This document shows, one piece after another, positions 10,019 through 19,306 of a stretch of 64,000 bases of DNA. The stretch is from positions 4,614,001 to 4,678,000 of the forward strand of contig NZ_CP119968.1 in NCBI RefSeq assembly GCF_032163395.1, in the 5' to 3' direction. Source of the DNA: Gloeocapsopsis dulcis. GTDB taxonomy: Bacteria; Cyanobacteriota; Cyanobacteriia; Cyanobacteriales; Chroococcidiopsidaceae. Positions within the stretch are counted from its first letter, which is position 1. Every line of letters begins with the position of its first letter. The notes below the pieces were generated by a model. The model was not told the origin of the DNA, searched no databases, and saw only the letters and a program-made list of their open reading frames with translations. A program made the translations under genes and the position numbers.

Positions 10019-10348
10019 ATGGCTGTCTGGCTCCCAGTTCAATGTCCTCACTGTTACAGTACCGAGGTGACCAAAAACGGCAAATCGGCAGAAGGCAAAC
10101 AACGCTATCGCTGTCATAATCCTGATTGTCCTCATCGAACCTTTACGCTCGATTCTGCTTATCCAGGACGGACGCGGCAAATCAAGCAGCAAATAGTGGA
10201 GATGACACTGAATGGAAGTGGGGTGCGTGATATTGCACGTGTATTGCACGTTAGCCCTATGACTGTGATTCAGGAGTTAAAAAAAACTCGCTCTCCTCAA
10301 GCCAGTGAATCAGAAGCTGTTGGAATGGCTCAAACCCGAGCAGATTGA
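10019..10348 (+). CDS. insA: IS1 InsA-like DNA-binding protein
   Basis: A 109-residue protein with an N-terminal zinc-finger (CPHCYSTEVTKNGKSAEGKQ, then CHNPDCPHRTF) and a helix-turn-helix (GSGVRDIARVLHVSPMTVI), as in IS1 InsA. An A8 run (10279-10286) lies where IS1 elements shift frame into insB. The downstream InsB frame here lies +1 relative to insA, so a plain -1 shift would not join them unless the run has changed length. Confidence 0.85.
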   Translation: MAVWLPVQCPHCYSTEVTKNGKSAEGKQRYRCHNPDCPHRTFTLDSAYPGRTRQIKQQIVEMTLNGSGVRDIARVLHVSPMTVIQELKKTRSPQASESEAVGMAQTRAD

Positions 10349-10790
10349 AGTAGATATTGTCCGAGTTGAAGAGCTTGAAGAAGCTGGTGTTGGAGAGTCA
10401 GAGCTAGACGAGATGTGGAGCTATGTTGGCAAAAAGAGCAACCCCAGATGGCTGTGGCATGCAATTGACCGTCATAGTGGTCAAGTCCTAGCTTATGTTT
10501 TTGGTCGCCGAAAAGATGAAGTGTTTCTAAAACTAAAAAAATTACTCGAACCGTTTGGGATTAAGCGTTACTGTACAGATGGTTAAGGAGCTTATGAACG
10601 ACATTTACCAGCAGAACGCCATGAGATAGGTAAGCGAAAGACTCAGAGGATTGAGCAGAAACATTTGAGACTGAGAACGCGAATCAAGAGATTAGTGCGT
10701 AAGACAATTTGCTTTTCCAAGACAGAAGAGATGCACGATCTAGTTATTGGACTGTTTATCAATCGCTATGAATTTGGGCTATCAGTCTAA
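10305..10790 (+). pseudogene. insB: IS1 InsB transposase, broken by an in-frame TAA
   Basis: Catalytic half of an IS1 transposase. It has DEMWSYVGKKSNPRWLWHAI, then RYCTDG, a TAA at 10584-10586 where family members carry Trp (TDGWGAYERHL), and then in the same frame GAYERHLPAERHEIGKR through to MHDLVIGLFINRYEFGLSV. Apart from the stop the frame is complete, so this copy looks recently inactivated. Confidence 0.85.
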
Positions 10791-10822
10791 GAGCTCAACA
10801 CCAGATCTAGAACAATACCCTC

Positions 10823-11704
10823 CTACTTAAGCGCCTTTTTCATCAATCCTGGAATCTGAGAAGGGCGATCGGCAACTGGAACTTTAGCTTCTTTAAACGC
10901 CGTAAGTTTACTTTGAGTAGTCCCAACATTGACACCGCGCCCAACAACCGCAGCGAGAGTTCCTGTATGTCCCCAGTGTTTACCAGGTGGGGCATTTCTA
11001 CCAGCAATATAGGCAATCACAGGTTTATCAATCGTTTCAGCAATGTAGCGGGCGGCGGCTTCTTCGCTATTTCCTCCAGGTTCTCCGACTAAGACAATCG
11101 CCTGCGTGTTTTCGTCTTCATCTAAAATTTGCAGCCATTGCAGGAAAGAAGATCCTGTAATCGCATCACTACCAATGCTGACACCAATTGACTGTCCTAA
11201 ACCTGCTTTGGTTAACTCTGAAGCAATTTCATAAGTAAGAGTACTGCTACGGCTAACGATGCCTACAGAACCAGGAGTGTAAAACTCACTCGCATGAGTC
11301 CCCAAAAGAATCTTTCCTGGGACAATAATTCCAGGACTATTTGGTCCGACAACTAAGGTTTCTGTTGCTTCTGCTTTGCGCAGGAGATGCACCATATCAA
11401 GGGGTGGAACCCCTGCAGGGATAATGACAATTTGGCGAATACCAGCAGCGATCGCTTCTAAAGCTGCATCGAGTGCCTGATAAGGAGGAACTAAGATAAT
11501 TGTGGTGTCAATCACCCCAAATTCTGCTACCGCTTGTTCTACCAAATCAAATACAGGAATTTCATCAAGCGTTTGCCCACTTTGTCCAGGACTGATCGTT
11601 GCAATGACATTTGTGCCGTAAGCTTTCATGCGGGCGGCATGTGTTACCATCAGCGGTTCGCAATAGCCCTGAATTACAACTTTGCTATCTGGGGTTAGTT
11701 TCAT
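10823..11704 (-). CDS. sucD: Succinate-CoA ligase (succinyl-CoA synthetase) alpha subunit
   Basis: With SucC, interconverts succinyl-CoA and succinate with formation of ATP or GTP. The 293-residue product has a Rossmann CoA-binding domain (VVIQGYCEPLMVTHAARMKAYG) and the phosphohistidine loop (HWGHTGTLAAVVGRG, catalytic His). It overlaps sucC by ATGA, so the two are translationally coupled. Its 3' end is immediately bordered by the IS1-like element, so any native terminator has been displaced. Confidence 0.95.
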   Translation of the reverse strand: MKLTPDSKVVIQGYCEPLMVTHAARMKAYGTNVIATISPGQSGQTLDEIPVFDLVEQAVAEFGVIDTTIILVPPYQALDAALEAIAAGIRQIVIIPAGVPPLDMVHLLRKAEATETLVVGPNSPGIIVPGKILLGTHASEFYTPGSVGIVSRSSTLTYEIASELTKAGLGQSIGVSIGSDAITGSSFLQWLQILDEDENTQAIVLVGEPGGNSEEAAARYIAETIDKPVIAYIAGRNAPPGKHWGHTGTLAAVVGRGVNVGTTQSKLTAFKEAKVPVADRPSQIPGLMKKALK

Positions 11705-12888
11705 CTTCTTCTTCCAGAGGATTTAGCAAGACGCGATGCTTGTGCTATGGCTTGATCTAAACTTTCAACAAGCGGGACTTGCACTGCGGCGAGTTGTTCT
11801 TTCGCTGAGTCGAAATCTGCACCCGCAAACCGCACAATCACGCGAGGTGAGTATGTTTGATTACGAGATTTACCTGTTCCCATCCGTTCTCGACGTTGCA
11901 CGAAACTCACAATAACTGGCGCTAGTTCTGTTGGTGTCGGCACTGTACCGAGGATATTGACTAACACGACTTGAATATTTTTCTGTTCGCTCAAGAATTC
12001 TAATCCTTGCTGCAGGCGATCGCTAAAGCTTGGTGTTGTTGAATTCCAACTTCTGCCATGTCCAATGTTGAGACAACTTGCTGGTTGACTTCCTGCATCT
12101 GTAAGTAAATCCATCGTTGCCATGACTAAACCCGCACCGTTACCCAAGACCGCGATATTGCCTGAGGGTTCTACTTCATCCCAAGTTCCTAACTCCAGCG
12201 AGTACTTGCGTCCCTTTTCGCGCTGCACTATTTTTTCTGCCATTGCTGCCACATCAGGATGACGTGCGATCGCGCGATCGTTCACGGTGACTTTGCCGTC
12301 AAGTGCCATCAGTTCGCCTGTTGAACTTACACCCAGAGGATTGATTTCTACTAAATCTAAGTCTTTCTGCACAAACAACTGATACATTTTCTCAATGATA
12401 CCGCTGACTGTTTGAATCAGCGGTCCTTGTAAACCCATTTTGATTGTTAAGCGTCGCGCATAAAAGGGAGAAAATTCTTGGTCAACAACGACTTGTTGTA
12501 AGAGTTCCGGCGCTGATTCAACATCAATTCCACCTTGGGGAGATCCTAAAAGCAGCGGTCGATGTGCAGCCCCGTCTAGGACTACGGCTAAATAAAACTC
12601 CTGATCGGCATCGTATTTTGCTTCAGCTAGCAATACTTCAGGTAATTCACCTAAAATTGATAAGTGAAAAATTGTTTGTGCAGCTGCGATCGCATCAATT
12701 GTATTTGTGACGAATCTAACTCCCCCAGCCCTTCCTCTACCACCAACACGTACTTGTGACTTGAGTACCACTGGATAAGGAATCTTTAGCCGTTTAATGT
12801 CGCCAGGACGGTCAATACGCTGCGACGGCAAGACAGGTATGCCCATCTCCCGAAACCATTCTTTTGCTTGGTACTCTAATACATCCAT
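11701..12888 (-). CDS. sucC: Succinate-CoA ligase beta subunit
   Basis: The 395-residue ATP-grasp subunit starts MDVLEYQAKEWFREMGIPVL and includes VVLKSQVRVGGRGRAGGVRF (nucleotide binding), VEINPLGV and NILGTVPTPTELAPVIV. It is the promoter-proximal gene of the sucC-sucD pair. Upstream (12889-13071) is non-coding. Confidence 0.95.
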   Translation of the reverse strand: MDVLEYQAKEWFREMGIPVLPSQRIDRPGDIKRLKIPYPVVLKSQVRVGGRGRAGGVRFVTNTIDAIAAAQTIFHLSILGELPEVLLAEAKYDADQEFYLAVVLDGAAHRPLLLGSPQGGIDVESAPELLQQVVVDQEFSPFYARRLTIKMGLQGPLIQTVSGIIEKMYQLFVQKDLDLVEINPLGVSSTGELMALDGKVTVNDRAIARHPDVAAMAEKIVQREKGRKYSLELGTWDEVEPSGNIAVLGNGAGLVMATMDLLTDAGSQPASCLNIGHGRSWNSTTPSFSDRLQQGLEFLSEQKNIQVVLVNILGTVPTPTELAPVIVSFVQRRERMGTGKSRNQTYSPRVIVRFAGADFDSAKEQLAAVQVPLVESLDQAIAQASRLAKSSGRRR

Positions 12889-13071
12889 TTTTTAGCTTGC
12901 AGCACTTAGTCTTATGAAGGGTTAGGAGTTAGGGGACGTTAACGTAGACTTTCTGTTTAAGAGTTAGTAAAACACTGATTCATACATTAACGTATCGCCT
13001 GAAACCTATTTGTAATAGCGGATAACTAAATTACTTAAAGCAATTTTCGCTGGAATAAATTATACAACTCC

Positions 13072-13980
13072 CTATTTTCTAATTGCTGCACCACTTTGCC
13101 ATTCTTTTGCCACCAGATCTATGCCATAAAATCGCTGCCAAAACTTGTCTACGAATTTGGGTGGCAATACTTTAGTCATCAAAAATAGCAAGATTTTGCC
13201 ACCCGTAGCGGCGATGTAACGCGGACGTGGGTTACCTACGCTTAAGGCTTTGATAATCACTTCGGCAACACGTTCCGATGTCCAAGCTTGGTTACTCGTT
13301 TGTTTTTCTAAGCTTTTAAGCTTGACAAATGCCGCACGATAGGGACTTTTTTCTGGTGCAGCAATACTTTTCTCTACCGCTTGGGCTGCTGCTACAAAAA
13401 AGTTTGTACTGACAGGTCCAGGTTCAATCACACTGACTTTAATATTGAATGGCTCAAGTTCCATCCGCAAAGCATCACTCACTCCTTCTAAAGCAAATTT
13501 AGAGGAACTATATAAACCTCCGAAAGGAAATGCTAGTCTACCTCCTAGGGAACTAATATTAATAATTCTGCCACCACCTTGATTCCGCATTTGGGGCACA
13601 ATAGCCCGAATCAGTGCTAGTGGTGCAATGATGTTGACTTGAAACTGCCTTTGAATTGCTTCTGTGGGAATTAATTCGACAGGTCCCATTTGTCCGTAAC
13701 CCGCATTATTAACTAAAGCATCCATGCGACCAAAGTGCGCAATGACTTTTGCTGCTAAAGCTTCAATTTGCTCAATCTTTTCTAGGTCTGTTGGTACTAT
13801 TAATACTTCGGCTCCTGCTTTTCGGCACAGATCTGCAACAGCTTCGAGTTTCTCTACGCTTCGGGCGGCTAAAGCTAAGCGAATTCCCATGAAGCGCCTA
13901 GACAAAGTTTTTGCTAAGGCTGCACCAATACCAGTGGAAGCTCCTGTAATGAGTATTACTTGTTCTGATAAAGAAGACAT
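13072..13980 (-). CDS. Short-chain dehydrogenase/reductase
   Basis: 302 residues from the ATG at 13980. It has the NAD(P)-binding motif LITGASTGIGAALA, NNAGYGQMG, catalytic Ser in INISSLGGRLAFPFGG and the YxxxK motif in LYSSSKFALEGVSDALRMEL, all intact. The C-terminal ~60 residues contain a hydrophobic stretch (ILLFLMTKVLPPKFV), as in long classical SDRs of the DltE/retinol dehydrogenase-like kind. A TTG start 16 codons upstream is also possible. The substrate is unknown. Confidence 0.88.
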   Translation of the reverse strand: MSSLSEQVILITGASTGIGAALAKTLSRRFMGIRLALAARSVEKLEAVADLCRKAGAEVLIVPTDLEKIEQIEALAAKVIAHFGRMDALVNNAGYGQMGPVELIPTEAIQRQFQVNIIAPLALIRAIVPQMRNQGGGRIINISSLGGRLAFPFGGLYSSSKFALEGVSDALRMELEPFNIKVSVIEPGPVSTNFFVAAAQAVEKSIAAPEKSPYRAAFVKLKSLEKQTSNQAWTSERVAEVIIKALSVGNPRPRYIAATGGKILLFLMTKVLPPKFVDKFWQRFYGIDLVAKEWQSGAAIRK

Positions 13981-14056
13981 ATTTAGACTGTTTATTTGTT
14001 TAATATTGTCTTCTAATTTAAAACGCAACCATATTAACTCAGGAGAGATTTTTGTC

Positions 14057-14839
14057 TTACTTTACTAACTGTGCTGCAGCATTAAAAAACTGACGACATA
14101 ACCCTTGTGTGACTAGTAGTGCAGTCATTAAGTTGGCGAAGGCAAGAATAAACAAAATTAATATTTGGTATGATGCCGCATCAAGTGGATCGACACCACT
14201 CAGCAATTGACCTGTAATGATTCCTGGCAGGGTAACAATCCCTACTACTGTCATTTGATTCAAAATCGGTATGAGTCCTGCTTTAATGGCATCTCTGCGG
14301 TACTGTGCAACGGCTTGTTGGGGAGTTGCACCTAAACTCAGATGCGTTTCAATTTCTAACTGACTAGCATTAATTGTACTGACAAGACGTTCTCCGGCGA
14401 TCGCTGCTCCATTAATTGCACTGCCAAAAACAATTCCAGCAAGGGGAATGAGATACTGTGGTTCATACCAGCGCACGGGTTGGATAATTAGCAAATTTGT
14501 GTAAGCTAGCGTGACAGCGGTACTCAGAAAAATTGCTCCCCAGACTAGTGGTAAAACCAAAGGAATCTTTTTACTAATGCGATTGCGAGCAACAATAGCA
14601 GCAATTGTGAGCATCACTGCTAAAATCGCCAAAACAGCCCAAGGATTGTCTAGTGCAAAGACAAATGCCAAAATATACCCAACCACCAACAATTGGAGAA
14701 TAGTTCTTCCGGCAGCGATCGCAATATTCAACTCTAAACCAATTTTTTCCCATGCAGATAACCCAATGGCGATCGCAATTAATCCCACTGCAAACACTAA
14801 ATCAAGTAAATCTAAGCTAATTAAACCCGTTGATGTCAT
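14057..14839 (-). CDS. FetB-like (UPF0014) ABC-type metal export permease
   Basis: A 260-residue inner-membrane protein with about seven hydrophobic helices and the family signature region ETHLSLGATPQQAVAQYRRDAI followed by LIPILNQMTVVGIVTLPGIITGQ. UPF0014/FetB members work with an ATPase (FetA) and are linked to iron export in E. coli. No FetA gene is adjacent, so the partner would be elsewhere. The ATG at 14839 is chosen because AGGAG lies just upstream. Confidence 0.85.
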   Translation of the reverse strand: MTSTGLISLDLLDLVFAVGLIAIAIGLSAWEKIGLELNIAIAAGRTILQLLVVGYILAFVFALDNPWAVLAILAVMLTIAAIVARNRISKKIPLVLPLVWGAIFLSTAVTLAYTNLLIIQPVRWYEPQYLIPLAGIVFGSAINGAAIAGERLVSTINASQLEIETHLSLGATPQQAVAQYRRDAIKAGLIPILNQMTVVGIVTLPGIITGQLLSGVDPLDAASYQILILFILAFANLMTALLVTQGLCRQFFNAAAQLVK

Positions 14840-14972
14840 AGTTTTCTTAACTCCTAACTCCTCTAATATGAAACAACTCACCAGATTTCTCATTCTAAAA
14901 GCTTAAAAGAAGCCGAAACCGGATTTTCTTGTAGCACGACATTTGATTTGATATTTTCAAGATTAAATACTT

Positions 14973-16106
14973 ATGGATCTAAGCGTGAATATCCCTCCTC
15001 TAGACTTAGTGCGGCAGTATACAACGATAGAAGCAGAAGTAAGTGATGCTGTTTTAAAAGTTTTGGCTTCTGGTGGTTATATCGGTGGTCCTTTAGTCAA
15101 GGGCTTTGAACAGGAGTTTGCGGCTTATACAGGTGTTGTAGAGTGTGTGGCGTGTAATTCAGGTACTGATGCGTTGTTTTTGGCACTCAAAGCTTTAGAC
15201 ATTGGTTCAGGTGATGAAGTGATTACCTCACCCTTTACTTTCTTTGCGACAACGGAGGTGATTACTGCAGTTGGTGCAACGCCTGTTTTTGTGGATATTG
15301 ACGCTGCGACGTTTAATCTTGATGTTGAGCAAGTCACAGCTGCCATCACGAACAAAACTAAAGCAATTATGCCCGTTCACTTATTTGGACAGCCGGTGGA
15401 TATGACTGCGGTGATGGAAATCGCGCAAGCACACAATTTAGCTGTGATTGAAGACTGCGCCCAGTCTACAGGGGCAATGTGGGCAGGGCAAAAAGTAGGT
15501 AGTATTGGACATATTGGTTGTTTTAGTTTTTATCCGACAAAAAATCTTGGGGCGTGTGGTGATGGTGGAGCAATTACGACGAATGACTCTGCGATCGCGG
15601 CGAAAATTCGCATGTTACGAGAACATGGTAGTAAAATACGCTACATCCATGAAGCAATCGGTGTGAATAGCCGATTAGATGCGATCCAAGCCGCTATTTT
15701 ACAAATTAAACTCCGCTATCTTGACCAGTGGAACGAACAACGTCGAGCGATCGCCCAACGCTATCACGAATTTCTCGCGCATATTCCTACAGTTGCGATT
15801 CCGCAAGAACTCGCTGGAGGTGTTGGTGTGTGGAATCAGTACACAATTCGGTTAGCGAAGAATGACAGCAGCTATCGCGATCGAGTACGCCAAACGCTTC
15901 AAGAACGGGGTGTTAGTTCCATGGTGTATTACCCGCTTTCTCTACATTTACAACCTGTATATGAAAATCTCGGTTATCAACCAGGAAGCTTGCCAGTTTC
16001 AGAACAAGCTAGCCATGAAGTCATATCTCTACCAATGTTTCCAGAAATGACAATCGAGCAGCAAGATCAGGTGATTTATACCTTGAAAGATTGTCTTACG
16101 AACTAG
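14973..16106 (+). CDS. DegT/DnrJ/EryC1/StrS-family PLP aminotransferase
   Basis: The 377-residue enzyme probably transfers an amino group to a keto-sugar nucleotide for surface polysaccharide synthesis. Fold-type I features include CNSGTDALFLALKALDIGSG, the Asp that pairs with the PLP pyridine in AVIEDCAQSTGA, and the PLP lysine in FSFYPTKNLGACGDGGA. It is divergent from the FetB-like gene. The exact sugar is not deducible. Confidence 0.92.
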   Translation: MDLSVNIPPLDLVRQYTTIEAEVSDAVLKVLASGGYIGGPLVKGFEQEFAAYTGVVECVACNSGTDALFLALKALDIGSGDEVITSPFTFFATTEVITAVGATPVFVDIDAATFNLDVEQVTAAITNKTKAIMPVHLFGQPVDMTAVMEIAQAHNLAVIEDCAQSTGAMWAGQKVGSIGHIGCFSFYPTKNLGACGDGGAITTNDSAIAAKIRMLREHGSKIRYIHEAIGVNSRLDAIQAAILQIKLRYLDQWNEQRRAIAQRYHEFLAHIPTVAIPQELAGGVGVWNQYTIRLAKNDSSYRDRVRQTLQERGVSSMVYYPLSLHLQPVYENLGYQPGSLPVSEQASHEVISLPMFPEMTIEQQDQVIYTLKDCLTN

Positions 16107-16135
16107 AGGTCAGAGGGTTGAGGAGACGGGGAGTT

Positions 16136-16262
16136 ATAAGTTATGAGTGTGGAGTTATGAGTTTAAGAGAGTTGAGCAAATTCTAATGCCTCCGGCACCT
16201 TTCTTCGCGAACAATTCAACACTCAAAATTCAACACTCATAACTCAAAACTAGTCACTAATC
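16136..16262. repeat. dispersed palindromic repeat, left copy flanking ycf23
   Basis: Intergenic repeat containing GTTATGAGTTT-type words, a core TGCCTCCGGCACC, and AACACTCAAAATTCAACACT-type words. Its two arms can pair. The same core occurs inverted at 17091-17225, on the other side of ycf23. Confidence 0.65.
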
Positions 16263-16276
16263 ACTTAGCTCTAACT

Positions 16277-17023
16277 CTACGCTAATGTTTCAGTCCGGCG
16301 AGTAGCTAAAGCATCAACTAAACTACGCACAGCAGCAATCATCGCGACTTCGCTGTTAAGTTGGTTGATAGCAGAACCGACACCAACACCCGCAGCCCCA
16401 GCAGCGATCGCCAGTGGTGCAGTCACACTAGAAATTCCAGAAGCACACAGTACAGGAACCGATACTGCACGAGAAATTTCGTAAGCAGCGGCTAAGGTAG
16501 GTGCGGCTTTTTCAATAAGTCCTAGCGTTCCTGGATGCGCAGGTTTACTGCTCGTTCCACCTTCGGTTTGAATAATGTCAGCCCCAACTTTGACGAGTTC
16601 TTCTGCCAAATGTACTTGCTGATCGAGTTCCAGAATATGAGGAACAGTCACTGATAATGTAATATTTGGTAGAAGCGATCGCGTCTGTTGAGTTAACTGC
16701 AGAACTTCTGCTGCTTCAAAACGCCGTCCTTGCGCATAGAAACTGTCAAAGTTACCAATTTCAATCAGATCAGCCCCAGCTTCTACTGCAACAACAAACT
16801 TTTCTGGTTCAACTGCAGATACACAAATAGGTAATTTTGTCAAGCTGCGAGTGAGTTTCACTAGCTCACAATCAGCAGCAATATCGACGAAAGTAGCACC
16901 GCCGCGATCGGCAGCAATCACTGTAGCAGCAACTCGCTTAGAGTCAAAGTTATTTAAGCCACTGATGATTTTGAGTACGCGTCTTTGTTCAAAAGCACGT
17001 TGTACTTGAGGATGCATTATCAT
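16277..17023 (-). CDS. ycf23: Ycf23 / DUF561 family TIM-barrel protein
   Basis: The 248-residue protein of the DUF561 family is found in cyanobacteria and some plastid genomes, and its function is not established. Recognisable blocks include RVLKIISGLNNFD, AADRGGATFVDIAA, GADLIEIGNFDSFYAQGR, TVPHILELDQQV and IIQTEGGTSSKP. The alternating beta/alpha pattern and the Gly-rich end (AGAAGVGVGSAINQL) suggest a phosphate-binding TIM barrel. It is flanked on both sides by copies of the same dispersed repeat in opposite orientation. Confidence 0.92.
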   Translation of the reverse strand: MIMHPQVQRAFEQRRVLKIISGLNNFDSKRVAATVIAADRGGATFVDIAADCELVKLTRSLTKLPICVSAVEPEKFVVAVEAGADLIEIGNFDSFYAQGRRFEAAEVLQLTQQTRSLLPNITLSVTVPHILELDQQVHLAEELVKVGADIIQTEGGTSSKPAHPGTLGLIEKAAPTLAAAYEISRAVSVPVLCASGISSVTAPLAIAAGAAGVGVGSAINQLNSEVAMIAAVRSLVDALATRRTETLA

Positions 17024-17090
17024 GATTTATCCGACACAGCTACGAAAAAGTTACGCTATATTGTGACATTCCTCAGCAACTAGAAGCTAG

Positions 17091-17225
17091 TGATTAGTTT
17101 TGAATTTTGAGTTTTGAATTGTTCGCGCAGGGTGCCGGAGGCAATTATTCTAAGTTTTGAGTTTTGAATTTTGAGTTTTGAATTAAAAGAATTTTCTTAA
17201 CTCAATACTCATAACTCATAATTCT
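17091..17225. repeat. dispersed palindromic repeat, right copy flanking ycf23
   Basis: Inverted counterpart of the 16136-16262 repeat: TTTTGAGTTTTGAATT words around GGTGCCGGAGGCAATT, followed by an arm ending in AACTCATAATTC. It is non-coding. Confidence 0.65.
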
Positions 17226-17371
17226 TTAAGACTCATCATGCTTTACGAATAACTCCGGGACTAGGTACTTTCCCCCAAAATGGTATGACAATTCCAAAAG
17301 TGTCATTCAGCTTACTGATAGTTTTGATAAAGCAGATGTAAACTTCAAGATGTGTGAGGAGTAATACGAAC

Positions 17372-17420
17372 AAAAAAGCTCTTGGGGTCGAAACACGGCA
17401 AGACTCCCGAGAGCTTTTTT
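17372..17420. terminator. strong bidirectional terminator, downstream of bicA
   Basis: A 15-bp stem (AAAAAAGCTCTTGGG at 17372-17386 with CCCGAGAGCTTTTTT at 17406-17420; one wobble), flanked by A6 on one side and T6 on the other. It would stop transcription from bicA on the minus strand, about 100 bp after its stop codon. Confidence 0.85.
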
Positions 17421-17512
17421 CACAACACAGTCTTAACAACACAATTACCGGCTGATAGCAAGTTGTTGCCTATCAATCACTGAAAGAGATGATGAGCAAT
17501 TAGGCAGGCAAA

Positions 17513-19255
17513 CTACTGGGATAGAGGCATATCGGTTGCATCAGTTGAATATCCTTCAGAAGTACCATAACCAACTACCAAGCGATCGCCTTGTACTGCA
17601 CCTTTTCCTGAACGATAAATAAACTCAACTGCTTGTCTTAGGGCTTCCACACGATTCGTCGTGACGTTTTGTGGAGGTATGAGATTGAATATACCCAGAC
17701 GTTCTAGTCGGAGCTTAATTTTGTCAGTCGCACCAACCATAAAGATTTGACGTCCTTGATCAACCGCATCTTTAATGGCATTTTCAATTGCTAACGAAGC
17801 TGTTACACCTAGGATTGGTACATCACTTAAATCTAGGATGAGAACATCGTGATCTTCCATTGCGGTGTGTTCGCGCGCGATCGCCTTTGACAATCCAAAA
17901 ATCATTGGTCCACTCAAGTAGAACAGCAACACGCGATTATTAGCTTGCTCAAGTAACTGCTTTTCTTCGTCATTGAGGACAATATCATCATCCGTATCGC
18001 TGATAACTTTGACATCTTTCTCGCGGTATTTTGAAAGACGTTCGATTGTAAGAATATTGGCGATAAATACCCCAACTCCCACGGCTACAATCAAGTCAAC
18101 AAATACAGTAAGGAACAGCACTCCGTACATGATTAGCGTTCCTTTCAACGAAACTCGATGCGCGCGTTTGAGGAAACTCCAGTCTAGAATATCAATTCCC
18201 ACCTTCAGTGCAATTCCTGCCAACACTGCCATCGGAATTGGTTGAGTTAAACTCGCTGCCCCTAATACAACAACGAGTAAAATGATTGCACGAGTTAAAC
18301 CTGATACTGCTGTTCTTGCACCTGCTTGAATATTAACTACCGTACCCATCGTTGCGCCTGCGCCTGGTAAGCCCCCACATAGTCCAGAAACCATGTTGGC
18401 AATGCCTTGACCAATAAGTTCTTTATCAGAATTGTGTTGCGTGCGTGTAATGCTATCTGCAATAACAGCGGTGAGTAGGGTATCAATACAGCCCAGCATT
18501 CCTAACACGACAGCATCAATTAGCATCGTTGTCATTTGTCCGGCACTAAAAACAGGCATTTGCAATTGTGGCAATCCTGTAGGAATCACGCCAATTCTCC
18601 GGATATCAACTCCTTGAAAGAAGATGAGAGATACCACTGTTCCTACAATTAATGCAACAAGTTGCGGCGGGACAATACGCTTGAATTTAGATGGCATAAA
18701 AAACAGAATTGCCAAACTCAGCGCCCCTAAAGTAGCTTCGGCAGGATTAATATTTGACAACAACTGCGGTAAGCTTTGTACTGTACCGAGGACGCCACCT
18801 TTGGGAGCCACTTGTCCTACAAAGGGAGCAAATTGCAAAATAATTAGGATGACTCCAATACCAGACATAAAGCCTGAAATCACGCTGTAGGGCATTAACG
18901 TGATGTATTTACCGAGTTTGAATATGCCAAAGAGAATTTGAAACAGTCCCGCCAGCATAACCACAGTAAACGCCATTGCCAAGCCATTTTCCGGATTTCT
19001 CGCGACCATAGTTGCGACAATTCCAGTCATGACTACGGTCATTGGTCCTGTTGGCTCAGAAATCAGCGTGGGTGTACCACCAAAGAGTGCCGCAAAAAAA
19101 CCGACGCAAACAGCACCATAAAGACCTGCTACTGCACCTGCGCCAGAGGCAACACCGAATGCCAATGCCAGAGGCAATGACACAATTGCAGCAGTGACTC
19201 CACCGAATAAATCACCGCGTAGGTTACGAAAATGGATACGATTGGTTAATTGCAT
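17513..19255 (-). CDS. bicA: BicA-type SulP sodium-dependent bicarbonate transporter
   Basis: 580 residues from the ATG at 19255 (MQLTNRIHFRNLRGDLFGG). It is very close in order and wording to known BicA proteins: FFAALFGGTPTLISEPTGPM, ISGFMSGIGVILIILQFAPF, GCIDTLLTAVIADSITRTQH and GAGATMGTVVNIQAGARTA. It has 12-14 membrane segments and a C-terminal STAS domain (about 430-545; VLILDLSDVPILGVTASLAI). Its likely role is HCO3- uptake in the carbon-concentrating mechanism. A sulphate-type SulP role is less likely from the similarity. An upstream ATG at 19306 adds 17 residues not typical of the family. Confidence 0.87.
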   Translation of the reverse strand: MQLTNRIHFRNLRGDLFGGVTAAIVSLPLALAFGVASGAGAVAGLYGAVCVGFFAALFGGTPTLISEPTGPMTVVMTGIVATMVARNPENGLAMAFTVVMLAGLFQILFGIFKLGKYITLMPYSVISGFMSGIGVILIILQFAPFVGQVAPKGGVLGTVQSLPQLLSNINPAEATLGALSLAILFFMPSKFKRIVPPQLVALIVGTVVSLIFFQGVDIRRIGVIPTGLPQLQMPVFSAGQMTTMLIDAVVLGMLGCIDTLLTAVIADSITRTQHNSDKELIGQGIANMVSGLCGGLPGAGATMGTVVNIQAGARTAVSGLTRAIILLVVVLGAASLTQPIPMAVLAGIALKVGIDILDWSFLKRAHRVSLKGTLIMYGVLFLTVFVDLIVAVGVGVFIANILTIERLSKYREKDVKVISDTDDDIVLNDEEKQLLEQANNRVLLFYLSGPMIFGLSKAIAREHTAMEDHDVLILDLSDVPILGVTASLAIENAIKDAVDQGRQIFMVGATDKIKLRLERLGIFNLIPPQNVTTNRVEALRQAVEFIYRSGKGAVQGDRLVVGYGTSEGYSTDATDMPLSQ

Positions 19256-19306
19256 TCTTAGGCTATGTATTAAGGACTTAAACTGTTTATAAACAAGCAA
19301 AATCAA

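Larger units (their letters stand above)
9935..10820 (+). mobile_element. IS1-family insertion sequence
   Basis: An 886-bp element bounded by near-perfect inverted repeats of about 25 bp. The left end reads GGGTGTTGTTCTAGATCTGG and the right-end complement GGGTATTGTTCTAGATCTGG. It contains overlapping insA and insB' frames. The right end lies 2 bp from the sucD stop codon. The left side abuts the decayed oxidoreductase, and no matching target duplication is seen, so a flank has probably been deleted since insertion. Confidence 0.88.

Noticed and set aside
17236-17442. 68-codon minus-strand ORF
   Set aside because: It runs through the strong terminator hairpin at 17372-17420, has an odd composition and matches nothing I recognise.
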